DNA of 64,000 nucleotides, taken from positions 2,911,501-2,975,500 of the forward strand of contig CANJKZ010000955.1 of the NCBI GenBank assembly GCA_947471745.1. Direction: 5' to 3'. The number at the start of each line of letters is the position of its first letter. Positions within the stretch are counted from its first letter, which is position 1. The translations under genes and the position numbers were made by a program. The notes beneath the pieces were generated by a model. That model saw nothing but the letters and a program-made list of their open reading frames with translations, searched no databases and was not told the DNA's origin. Of the stretch, positions 42,797-53,114 are shown piece after piece. This DNA is from Closterium sp. Naga37s-1. Lineage: Eukaryota; Streptophyta; Zygnematophyceae; Desmidiales; Closteriaceae.

Positions 42797-43003
42797 CACC
42801 CCCATAGGCAAAGTAAGGGAGAACAAGGGGTCACAAGACCAGTCAAGCAAAGCAAAGCAAGCTCAGGGTGGATCACAAAGTCACCACACATTCCGAGGAC
42901 AAGTTCAAGGCCACAAGGCCAGTTCACATGCAGAATTACATATATATATAAGGCTAGACAAGCAAGAGCAGGTGTATATATATATGCAACAGTACAAACA
43001 AGG
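42797..43003. other. 3' non-coding tail and polypurine tract of B8
   Basis: No gene. The tract (minus TTTGCCTATGGGGGTG) lies at 42797-42812. The rest is shared with B5 (23599-23828). Confidence 0.75.
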
Positions 43004-46000
43004 TCAAGGGGTGAGCAAGTGAGGCAAGGTAGGCACAAGACCCAGCTGAGTACAGAAGCGCTGATGATCACAAGGCGCAAGTGCCTTGGTGAAGATATCA
43101 GCAGTGTTGGCCTCAGAGGCCACGTACGCAAGCCGTAGCTGACCACGCTGCTGTAGCTCACGAGCAAGGAAGTAGCGGAGAGCAATGTGCTTCGTTCTGT
43201 GCTCCAGTCTCTGCTCTCGACACAAGGCCAGCATGGCCTTGTTGTCTACGTACAGCACTGGAGGAGAACGAGGCGGCTCTCCGAGGTCAGTCAGCAGGTA
43301 GGTGAGCCAGCGAAGCTCCTGTGCAGCCATGGCCCCGGCGTAGATCTCAGCCTCACAACTGGAGCCGAGAACAGAAGACGAGCGGGTAGCCCGCCACGAA
43401 ACAGAGCCGGAACCAAGGCTGAAGGTGTAACCCTGTGACGACCGCTGCGTAGCCTGGTCATCAGCCCAAGAAGCGTCTGCGTGCCCAGTGAGGACCACTG
43501 GACTCTGCCCTCCAAGCACAAGCCCCATGCCCGACGTACTGCACAAGTAGCGCAACACCCTCTTCACTGCAGCCATGTGCTCCGGTCTGTGTCTCCTAGG
43601 AGCAACATAGCGTGCAAGAATGCTAAGAGGGTATGCAAGGTCAGGTCGTGTGCAGGTCATCAGGTACATGAGGCAGCCAACAAGCTCTGGGTACGGGCCA
43701 CTCGACTCTACGGACTCATCCGAAGGCAGAGCTGAGAGCGAGTGGCGAGTAGGCAGAGGAGTGGCCTGAGGCGAGGAGTACGTGAAGCCGAAGCGCTGAA
43801 GGACCTGCTGCACCATGTGTGACTGAGTCAGGGTAATGGTGCGGCGTGCTCTGTCCCGGGTGATCTGCAAGCCAAGGTAGCTGCGCAGTTCACCCAGGTC
43901 TGTGCAGGTGTGTCTCTTCTGCAGCTCGGACTTCACGTGGGCGAGTCCAGCAGTGTCAGCTGTGGCGAAGACCAAGTCGTCGACGTACACGAGGATGTAG
44001 AACGGCGGCAAAGAAGTGTCGGTGCGCAGAAACAGCGACGGGTCGGCAGTAGAGGGAGCAAACCCAAGAGCCGCAAGTGTAGTCCTCAGTGTGTCGTGCC
44101 ACTCACGCGGTGCCTGGCGGAGACCGTAGACTGGCCGTCGGAGGCTCCACTGGGTGCCAGGAGGAAAAGACCCAGTGAAGCCAGGTGGGCGACGCAGCCA
44201 GATCTCCTCGTGCAGGCTGCCCTGCAAGAAAGCAGTGCTGAAGTCAAGAGAGTGCAGCTCGTAGTCGCGGTGAGCAGCTATGTGCAGCAGTACCCGAAGA
44301 GTGGTCATCTTCGGGGTGGGAGAGAAGGTCTGAAAGTAGTCAACTCCCTGCCGCTGACTGAAGCCACGAGCCACGTAACGCGCCTTGAAGACAGGCGGAG
44401 AACCCGGCGGCCGCTTCACCCTGAAAATCCACATGCCACTGACGATGTTCGCCCCAGGCGGGGGAACCTCGTCAACGTAGGTGCCTGTGGACTTCCAGGA
44501 AGCCATCTCTGCGTCCATAGCTGCCTGCCACTGAGAGGAGTAGGGACCCTCTATCGCCTCCGCGTAAGAGCGCGGAGTCGGGATGTCAAGTGCATCCGGG
44601 TCTCCCTCAGGGGTAAGCAGTACGGACACGAGATGAGGTGAAGCAGCAGCCAAACACTGGAACTCCTCCTGCCTGTCCTCAAGGACGTCTGGCCAAGGGC
44701 ACACTCACCCCCGACGGACGGAGGACAGACAGACTCAGATTCAGCAACAAGACTAGCAGCGTAGTCTAGACGACAGCGAGCAGCAAAGTCGACGAGCTCA
44801 GTAACTAGGGCAGACGCAGCAGTGGACTCAAAGGAAGGGTCAGTGACAACAGTAGCAAGGAGACGCGTGACAGTAGGACTGGCAGCACGAAGAGAGTCCG
44901 ACTCCGGGTCAGGAAGAGCAGGAAGAGAGGACTCAGGAGGAGAAGGCAAAGGGGCACGCAGAGGAGCAGTGGACGGACGCAGAGACATCCGGTGCGTGCC
45001 AGGGACAGGAGGAGGACGCTGACGCGAACCACGACCACTAGGGCGAGCAGCACGGACAGGCGACGCAGGGCGAGACGCAGGCTCACGACGCTCAGCAAGA
45101 CCTCCAGTAGGACCAGTGTAGGGAGAAGGAGCGGGCTCTGGGGAGGCCGGCTGTAACTGTAACTGTGACGGGACAGGCTGTGGACACTCGAAGGGAGGAG
45201 GAGGACCAGTAGAAGGCGGGAGACCAAGAACCTGCTGAAGGAGCGGAACGAAGTACGGCCTAGGCCGCGCGGCGACTCCAGACACAGCAGGGACAGCACC
45301 AGTACCCCCAGCGGCAGCACCAGCGCCAGCAGCACCTCCAGCTCCAGTACCTCCAGCAGCACCAGTAGCACCCCCAGCAGGACCGCCTCCAGGACCGACA
45401 GCAGTAGCCTCAGCGCCAACACCCTCAGCAGCTCCAGCTCCAGTCGTACCCGCAGGCCCAGCAGCTCCAGTACTCCCAGTACGAGCACCTCCGGGACCCG
45501 CGGCACCAGCACCCTCACCAGCCGAAGAACCTCCAGCTCCAGCAGCACGCCTCCAGCGCCGGGCAAACCACTCGCGCAGCTCCTGTGGAGAGAGTGGCTC
45601 CCGCCGAGACGAAGCACCCGGAGAACCTCCAGGCTCAGCACCGCCAGACGCCACACGAGCAGGCCCAGCTCCCTCAGGCTCCGCACCCCCAAGCTCAGCA
45701 CCTCCAGGCGTGGCACCCCCAGGCTCAACACCCCCAGGCGTAGCACCCCCAGGCTCAGCACCCCCAGTAGTAGCACCCCCAGGCTCAGCACCCCCAGGCT
45801 CAGGACCCCCAGTAGTAGCACCCTCAGGCTCAGCACCCCCAGGCGTAGCACCCACACGCTCAGCACCCCCAGAGTCAGCACCCCCAGGCTCAGCACCCTC
45901 AGCAGCACCAGAGTCACCAGTAACCTCGACAGGCTCGACTGCGTCTACCTGGGACACACCTGAAGGGGCAGGACCCTGAGGGGGGAGGGGGTCTACCGGG

Positions 46001-47510
46001 GGGGGACCTGGTACAAGGAAGAGCGGCGGCGGGGGGAGGGACGGAGTGCGGTAGGGGAAGAGGCGGTAGTAGGGGACCGACTCGTCAAACGTGACATCCT
46101 GGGAGGACAGAACACGGCGAGAGGTGGGGTGGTAGAACTGCCACCCTGGCGCGTCAGGGGGGAAGCCAAGGAAGACGCAAGGAGCAGCACGAGGGGACAG
46201 CTTGTCCGCAGACAAGTCGCGGACAAACGCCCGAGATCCCCAGACACGGAACGCAGACGCATCGCCAACCGTCCCCGTCCACAGCAAGGCTGGGGAGGTC
46301 TCCGGCATGGAGACCCTGGGGTGAAGGTTGATCTGATGCGCCGCGTACCGAACCGCAAACGGCCACAGAAAATGGGGGGCAGCCGCATGCATCATGGACG
46401 TACGGGCGACGTCCATGACCATGCCAATGCGGCGCTCAGCAATCCCATTTTGCTGTGGAGAGTCCGGAAGCGTGAAGGTCTGGCGGATGCCTCGTGCACG
46501 ACAGTAGGCTCGCAGAAGGCCAGAGGAGAACTCTCCACCTCTGTCAGAGTGCAGACGCAGAACAGGAAAGTCCGAGCCGAAGCTCTGCCTGAGCTGGAGA
46601 CGAGCTGCGCGGATCCAGTCGATCAACACCTCGGTGACATCACCCTTGCTGCGCAAGGGGAAGACTGTGGTGTAGCGCGAGGAGTCGTCAACCACCAGCA
46701 GGAAGTAGCGCTCGTGACCCTGTCCACGGACGCGGGCCGGGCCCCACACGTCCATGTGAAGCGTCTGCAGCGGGGCCGCTGTCGGAGGAAACTGGGAGGA
46801 GTGAGGGGCAGCCCGCTGCCGCCCCTCGACACAGGGGACGCAGGTAGGGCCAGGCCCCGGAGGAAGGGGAGGGAGGGACCGGGGAAGACCAGAGACAAGG
46901 ACACAGGAGGCCATGCCTCGGAGACGAAGCAGGGAGGGGTGACCAAGGCGGTGGTGCCAGAGGAGAGTCTCGTGAGACAGGAGGCGACACGAACAGGGGG
47001 CAGACTCAGGACCAGACCTGGACGCCGCAGCAAACACCTGACCCGACGCAGCTACCTGACCAGACGCAGTGACTGGAGGAGACGCAGTGGTCAGTGTGTA
47101 CAGGCTCGACCCCGGCCGACGTGTAAACGTGGCCAGGTGTCGGCCTGTCCGAGCGTCCGTGCAGTGGGTCACCCGCTGACTCGCAGGAGTGAACTGGTGA
47201 ACCCCCGCATCCTGTAGGTCAGCACCACTCACCAAGTTCGTAGAGAACGAGGGGAGGTAAAGACCAGACAGGGTGCCAGAGGGGGCCGCCGGACATGGGA
47301 GGACAGTGGAGAAGTGAGCAAGGACAGGACCCCCAGAGGGGTCTGCCAGGGAGACCGCAACCGGCCGACTGAGCGGCGTAAGCGTGGTGCGGTCTCGAAA
47401 GAAGGAGCGGGAAGCACCCGAGTCAAGAGTGAAGGTGTGTAAGGCCTGAGACGACGTGGTACCTGAGAGAGCAGACTCACCAGCACCTGGGGCAGCAGAC
47501 GCACTAGCAC
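43004..47510 (-). pseudogene. pol region of B8: protease, integrase, linker, RT, RNase H
   Basis: Reading from right: protease DSGASRSFFRDRTTLTPL (near 47430), pre-integrase LLWHHRLGHPSLLRLRG (near 46950), integrase LHMDVWGPARVRGQGHE (near 46750), LRLHSDRGGEFSS (near 46550) and NGIAERRIGMVMDVARTS (near 46440). The linker (44950-46000) has GGAEP repeats then an alanine/glycine-rich part. Reverse transcriptase has FSTAFLQGSLHEEIWLRR, YGLRQAPREWHDTL and FYILVYVDDLVFATAD (near 44000). RNase H has HADASWADDQATQRSSQG, CEAEIYAGAMAAQELRW and EANTADIFTKALAP. All catalytic blocks are recognisable; a few interruptions separate the parts. Confidence 0.9.
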
Positions 47511-47623
47511 CTAGAGCAGCAGCCTCACCAGCACCTAGAGCAGCAGCCTCAATGCCCGGGTCAGGCGGAACACACAGGTCACTAGCACCTCAAGCAGCGG
47601 GACTCTGCGTGACCCAACGTCCC

Positions 47624-48060
47624 TCAAGGCTGACCAGTCCGAGCACCAGTGCGAATGACGTACGGACAGCGAGCAGTACCCCGTGACCCGTCACGCTGAG
47701 CGTACCACTCACGAAGCTGCTGGGGCGAAAGGACTGCTCGCGGATGACGCTGAAGCTGCACCTGGCCACTACAAGCAGCTGCCAAACTACTCACTCCAGG
47801 ACGACTCCCACTACGGCCACCCCGACAACCCCAACTAGCGTACCACTCACGAAGCTGTTGGGGGGTGAGGGACTCACGCGGGCGACGCTGCAGCTGCACC
47901 TGGCCACTACAAGCAGCTGTGGAACTACTCACTCCAGGACGACTCCCACTACGGCCACCCCGACAACCCCAACTAGCGTACCACGCACGAAGCTGTTGGG
48001 GGGTGAGGGACTCACGCGGGCGACGCTGGAGCTGCATCTGGCCACGCCAGGAGCAGCAGT
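47624..48060 (-). repeat. 138-bp tandem repeat in the Gag C-terminal region of B8
   Basis: About 2.7 copies with a period of 138 bp (GCGTACCACTCACGAAGCTG starts at about 47700, 47838 and, as GCGTACCACGCACGAAGCTG, 47976). On the minus strand each copy encodes 46 residues including LTPQQLREWYASWGCRGG. The ordinary CopB N-terminal Gag blocks (FDHEGRP, RSQWLTRD) were not found upstream, so Gag is reduced in this copy. Confidence 0.85.
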
Positions 48061-48189
48061 AGCAGTAGAAAGAGCAGCAGCAGTAAGAGCAGCAGTAACA
48101 GCAGTACGGGCAGGGCAGTGCTCACCAGTGGCGAGAAGGGCAGGCGTACGACGGCGGCAACGGCGAGGCCGCTACCACTGTAGAGCGAG

Positions 48190-48440
48190 AGCTCCGCGGC
48201 AGCTGCAGGGGTGGCTGCTCCAGGGGCGGCAGTTGTAGGGGCGACTGCTCCAGAGGCGGCTGCTCCAGGGGCGGCTGCTGCAGTGGCGGCTGCTCCGGGG
48301 GCGGCTGCTGCAGTGGCGGCTGCTCCAGGGGCGGCTGCTGCATTGGCGGCTGCTCCAGGGGCAGCTGCTGCAGTGGCGGCTGCTCCAGGGGCGGCTGTTG
48401 CAGTGGCGGCTGCTCCAGGGGCGGCTCGGCTGCTGGGCGA
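48190..48440. repeat. 30-bp tandem repeat in the B8 leader
   Basis: About eight copies of GGCGGCTGCTCCAGGGGCGG followed by CTGCTGCAGT. They are open in several frames, giving glutamine/proline or alanine runs, which I do not regard as coding. Confidence 0.82.
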
Positions 48441-48479
48441 CTCGGCGGCTCAGCTGCTGGGCGGCTCGGCGGCTCGGCT

Positions 48480-49330
48480 GCTCGCTAGGGGCGGCGACGG
48501 GGCCGGGTAGGGGCAGCGACGGGGCCGCTAGGGGCGGGGAGCGGCGACGGGGCCGCTAGGGGCGGCGACGGGGCCGCGTAGGGGCGGCTACGAGGCCGCG
48601 TAGGGGCGGCGACGGGGCCGCGTAGGGAGGGAAGCGGCGACGGGGCCGCTAGGGGCGGCGACGGGGCCGCGTAGGGGCGGCTACGAGGCCGCGTAGGGGC
48701 GGCGACGGGGCCGCGTAGGGAGGGAGGCGGCGACGGGGCCGCTAGGGGCGGCGACGGGGCCGCGTAGGGGCGGCGACAGGGCCGCGTAGGGAGGGAGGAG
48801 GCGACGGGGCCGTTAGGGGCGGCGACGAGGCCGCGTAGGGGCGGCGACGGGGCCGCGTAGGGGCGGCGACGGGGCCGCGTAGGGAGGGGAGCGGCGACGG
48901 GGCCGCGTAGGGAGGGGAGCGGCGACGGGGCCGCTAGGGGCGGCGACGGGGCCGCGTAGGGGCGGCGACGGGGCCGCGTAGGGGTGGCGACGGGGCCGCG
49001 TAGGGAGGGGAGCGGCTACGGGGCCGCTAGGGGCGGCGACGGGGCCGCGTAGGGGCGGCGACGGGGCTGCTAGGGGCGGCGACGGGGCCGCGTAGGGGCG
49101 GCAACGGGGCCGCGTAGGGAGGGAGGCGGCAACGGGGCCGCTAAGGGCGGCGACAGGGCCACTAGGGGCGGCTACGGGGCCGCGTAGGGGCGGCAATGGG
49201 GCCGCTAGGGGCCGCAAGGGGCCTGGAAGGGCGGCAACGGGGCCGCTAGGGGCGGCGACGGGGCCGCTAAGGGTGGCGCGAGGGGCCGTGAGAGGGGCCT
49301 CTAAGAGAGCTCGACAGAAGGGCGGCCCAC
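48480..49330. repeat. GC-rich leader array of B8
   Basis: Repeats built on GGCGGCGACGGGGCCGCGTA with AGGGAGGG spacers, in higher-order groups of about 90-120 bp. It takes the same place between primer site and gag as the leaders of B1, B2, B3, B7 and B9. No gene. Confidence 0.85.
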
Positions 49331-49434
49331 AAGGCGCGCCTCGGGCAGGAGCGACTGTCGCTCCGGTCAGAAAAAAAAAGGTTTCAGTGGTGGGCCCAAG
49401 GAAGCGTTCCCACTAGGGAACCTGCTCTATACCA

Positions 49435-49558
49435 TGAGAAGAAATGAGGAATGAATTGACTAAGGGAAAGTTGGGTACAAAAGCAAACCCTAGAAAACTG
49501 TACCCCATATGTGCTACCCCACTACAGCCTACAGTAGCTATGTCATATAAATCTGACA
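49435..49558 (-). repeat. 5' mini-LTR of B8 (124 bp)
   Basis: One base different from the 3' LTR. It is followed outward by the duplication CCTTC and inward by the primer site TGGTATAGAGC at 49424-49434. Confidence 0.95.
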
Positions 49559-49760
49559 CCTTCCCAAATCGTTTTTGCTTCCCATGGGGTTTATTCCTTT
49601 TCTTTTCTTGTCCAAAACCACTACATTTCTAATTTCCTGAAGAACTGTGATGAACACGAGGCAAAGAAAAATGCCTGGCAGGATGAGCCGTAAACATAAT
49701 CTGGGATGTGTTTTGAACGGATTCTCTGAAAGTAAACTGTTTGAGTAATCCTAGGGTGAA
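49559..49760 (-). repeat. right arm of the diverged hairpin element
   Basis: Inverted partner of 42440-42672, with CCTTCCCAAATCGTTTTTGC near the loop and TGGGATGTGTTTTGAAC farther out (49704-49722). Pairing is partial, about two thirds by eye. B8 sits just inside this arm. Confidence 0.62.
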
Positions 49761-50247
49761 ATTAATAAAATTGTCAAGGGGAATTGTGCGAAAGGGTAAC
49801 ATTTACGACGCTCTATAACGCGTGCGGTAACCATTTCATTGATTTTCGTACGTTTGGTAACCAGTTTCACGTGTTCGGTAACTATACACTGGGAAACGAT
49901 AACGCGAATGGTAAGTAGTAGAAATCGTCGCCTCAAATGACCTTGTTTTTGAATTTTCGCGCTGCGCGAAATTATTTTGACGAGTCTTGAAGCATCGCTT
50001 TCTGCCTACCACGCACATTTTCCGAACCAGGGAAATTAGCGCGTATGTACATTTTGCTTGTACCAATTTACTACACTCAACAACTCTCTAAGCGTACTTA
50101 CAGAATTTTATGTTTGTATAATTCTGTTGTGTCTTTGGGGCAAAAATATAGAACCCTTTTGGATGGCATGCGATATTGAAATAATCAACCCTAAACACCT
50201 TGCGACTAGGCTAAAACAGGTGGAAAAGGTAACGTGAATATATTTTT
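49761..50247. other. AT-rich intergenic stretch
   Basis: No gene is supported. It contains a run of related short blocks around GGTAAC/GGTAACT (about 49825, 49855, 49877 and 49908). It also has ATCAACCCTAAACACCTTGC at 50184-50203, which also occurs in the hairpin loop region at 42626-42645. It may be old host DNA or degraded transposon. Confidence 0.5.
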
Positions 50248-50378
50248 TGTCAAAATGTTGTATAGCTTATATTGTGTAGGCTATAGTAGGATAGCCCATA
50301 AGGGGTACAACCCAATTAGGGTTAGTACTTGTACCCAAATCTTTGCTAGTTCATTCATTCTCGTTCATCATTATGACA
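50248..50378 (+). repeat. 5' mini-LTR of B9 (131 bp)
   Basis: Starts TGTCAAAATGTTGTATAGC and ends TCATTATGACA. The core GGGTACAACCCAATTAGGG is unchanged. Confidence 0.88.
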
Positions 50379-50390
50379 TGGTATCTAAGT

Positions 50391-51240
50391 AGGTCCTCCG
50401 CTAGGACCGTTTTCCTTGGGCCCGCCACAGCGCTACCCCGCTAGCCGCCCACTGCAGCCCTCAAGCTGCCCCTACTGCCTGTCGCGACCCTTAGGCCCCT
50501 AGGCCCGTCGCCCTCGGCCCGTCGCCCCGCGCCCCCCCCGCCCTTCGTTCCTGGCCCCGCGGCCCGTCGCCCATAGGCCACTCGGCCCCTTCGCTCCGCA
50601 GCCCGTCGCCCTAAGCCCCGTCGCCTGGCGGCCCATCGCCCTAGGCCCCGTCGCCCGGCGGCCCCCCGTCGCCCCGCGGCCCTTGTCGCCCTAGGCCCCG
50701 TCGCCCCGCGGCCCCCCGTTGCCCTAGGCCCCGTCGCCCCGCGGCCCACGTCGCCCTAGGCCCCGTCGCCCCGCGGCACGTCGCCCTAGGCCCCGTCGCC
50801 CTCGGCCACGTCGCCCCTAGGCCCCTGGCCCCTCGGCCCCCCCTTTGTTCCTGGCCCCGCGACCAGTCGCCCCTAGGCCCCAGGCCCCTCGGCCCCTTCG
50901 TTCCTGGCCCCGCGGCCCGTCGCCCCTAGGCCCCCGGCCCCTCGGCCCCCCCCCCCTTCGTTCCTGGCCCCGCGGCCCGTCGCCCTTAGGCCCCACGGCC
51001 CTTCGGCTCGTTGCTCCTTGCCCCGCGGCCCGTCGCACCCGGCCCCTCGGCCCCCCTTCGTTCCTGGCCCCGCGGCCCAGCGCCCCTAGGCCCCCCCCTG
51101 GCCCGTCACCCCTAGGCCCCCCAGCCCCTCGGCCCGATGCCCCTGCCCCCCCCGGCCCCTCGGCCCCTCTGCTGCAACTGCTTCTACTGCTGCTTCTGCT
51201 ACTGCCTGCCCTGTGCTCTTCGCTCCCCGCTCTGCGTGCT
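50391..51240 (+). repeat. GC-rich leader array of B9
   Basis: C-rich repeats built on CCCTAGGCCCCGTCGCCCCG and later CGTTCCTGGCCCCGCGGCCC, ending with CTACTGCTGCTTCTG triplets before the gag ATG at 51249. No gene. Confidence 0.82.
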
Positions 51241-51248
51241 GCGCCGCT

Positions 51249-52570
51249 ATGGCTTCGCTTTGAGTTCTTGCGTTCGATCATGAGGGCAGACCGATTCACT
51301 TTGACACGTGGCTTGATGACCTGCAGCTGTACCTACTGAGCGATTCTAAGGACAGTGTTTCGCTGTTTGACCTCGCGTCAAGTGCCACTACCGCCCCTCC
51401 CGCCACAGCTGACAGTGCGACTCGCTCACAGTGGCGTACTCGCGATGCTACTGCCCGCTTAGCTATTCGCAACCACCTGCCGTTAGCCGAATGCACTCAC
51501 TTCGGACAGCACAGGACAGGACAGGACAGCACAGGCACTGTACGACGCTGTAGTCGCTCGCTACTCCTCACCTGCCACTGCTGCTCTAGGCCGCCTGCTT
51601 CTGCCCTACCTGTTCCCCAAGCTATCCGCCTTTGCCATGGTAGAGGACCTTGTGGTAGTGGCAGCGGTGGCAGTGGTGGCGGTAGGACAGGAGCTCAGCA
51701 TGGAGGTTTTGGAGGAGGCCAGCGGCAGCGGCAGCAGCGTCAGAGCGAGACCCCTTCGCCCCAGCAGCTTCGTGAGTGTTTGTTTCAGCGTGGGGCGTCT
51801 GGGGGTAGTGTAAGCTGCCCGTATGTCATTCGCACGGGTGACCATGCTGGTCAGACATGCGGGAAGGCGCACACGTAGCACCGCTGCTTCTCCCGCCTCG
51901 ACGACGCTTGGCGAGCTGAGTTTGGTGACCAGGTCGAGCGCCCCCACTGGGCAGAGCTGCTTAGGTCTGGTGTTACGATCTTTGACCTAGACTATGATGC
52001 TATTCTTTCTGCTATGTATGCTTTGTCTGCTAGTACTGAGGGTGACTGTTACCGGTGTGTGCCGCCTGACCCAGGTATAGACGCTGCTGCTCTAGGTGCT
52101 AGTGAGTCTAATCTCCCTAGTACTGCGCCTGCTCAGGCCTTGCACACCTTCACGCTGGACTCAGGTGCTTCACGCTGTTTCTTTCGTGACAGCACCACTC
52201 TCACTCCTCTCTTTGCACCTGTCCCGGTCCGACTGGCTGACCCCTTCGGGGGCCCAGTCGTTGCCCGTTCCTCCACTGTTCTCCCGTGTCCGGCGGTTCC
52301 GTCCGGCTCACTGTCAGGTCTTCACCTCCCCTCGTTCTCTACGAATTTGGTAAGTACCGCTACCCTCCAGGATGCGATGGTCACTACCACCTGGGGGCCA
52401 GCGTGTGTCGATCTGCACGTGTACACAGACGGGTCATCACCTGGCCACGTTCACTCGTCGGCCAGGGTCGAGTCTGTACACACTGACTACCGAGCCTCCT
52501 CAGGTAGCTGCGTCTGCTCAGGTGTCCGCGTTAGGTCAGGTAGCACCCCCTTGCTCGTGTCGCCTCGTGT
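51249..52570 (+). pseudogene. Gag and protease region of B9 (broken)
   Basis: Gag blocks LARGLMTC/DDLQLYLLSDSKDSVSLFDL-type and RSQWRTRDATARLAIRNHLP are recognisable near 51300-51490, and a glycine-rich remnant near 51660. PYVIRTGDHAGQTCGKAH then HRCFSRLDDAWRAEFGD lie near 51820-51930. SAMYALSASTEGDCYRC and the protease FTLDSGASRCFFRDSTTLTP (near 52150) follow, then LSGLHLPSFSTNLVST. Several breaks are present. No integrase or reverse transcriptase of this copy is in the window. Confidence 0.8.
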
Positions 52571-52859
52571 CCCGGCCCATCGCTGGCCCGTCCCAGCCCG
52601 TTGCCGCCCGTCGCCGGCCCGTAGCCGCCCATCGCTGGCCCGTCGCCGCTTGTCGCGGCCCTGCCTTTGCCGCCCTGTCAAGACCCTACCCTGCTGCCGC
52701 CCCAGTTGCGGCCCTGCCTTCGCCGCCCGTCGCGGCCCTGCCCTGCACACGCCCTGTCGCAGCTCTGACCTGCCGCCGCCCCAGTCGCGGCCTTGACCTA
52801 AACCGCCAGCTGCTGCCCTACCCTGCACCCGCCCCTGGTAAGCACCCGCGCCGCCCTGC

Positions 52860-53040
52860 CGCGCCGCGCCACCTGGAGCTGAGCCGCGCCGCCCAGCCGA
52901 GCCGCGCCGCCCAGCCGAGCCGCGCCGCCCACCCGAGCCACGCCGCCCAGCCGAGCCGCGCCGCCCTGCCGAGCCACGCCGCCCTACCGAGCCGCGCCGC
53001 CCTACCGAGCCGCGCCGCCCTACTGAGCCGCACTGCCCTG
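52860..53040 (+). repeat. 18-bp tandem repeat in the B10 leader
   Basis: About nine copies of GAGCCGCGCCGCCCAGCC with small variants (CTGCC, CTACC). Part of the leader array, non-coding. Confidence 0.85.
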
Positions 53041-53114
53041 CCTGCACTGCTCCTACTGCTAATGCTGCTTCTGCTGCCACTGCTGCTAGTGCTGCTACTG
53101 CTGCTACTGCCGCT

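Larger units (their letters stand above)
42673..49558 (-). mobile_element. CopB copy B8, complete from LTR to LTR (6886 bp)
   Basis: Two 124-bp LTRs (42673-42796 and 49435-49558) differ at one base. The 5-bp target duplication CCTTC stands at 42668-42672 and 49559-49563. Primer site TGGTATAGAGC (minus, 49424-49434), leader repeats, a shortened Gag region, protease, integrase, linker, reverse transcriptase, RNase H and a polypurine tract follow in copia order. The structure is complete but the coding region is broken in a few places and Gag is reduced. By LTR identity it is young. It inserted near the loop of a hairpin element. Confidence 0.93.
50248..52570 (+). mobile_element. CopB copy B9, 5' part
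   Basis: Mini-LTR (50248-50378), altered primer site TGGTATCTAAGT (50379-50390), GC-rich leader (50391-51240), Gag remnants from 51249, and the protease region up to about 52570, where the leader of another CopB copy (B10) begins. It is broken in several places. Its LTR is flanked on the left by AT-rich DNA. Confidence 0.85.
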
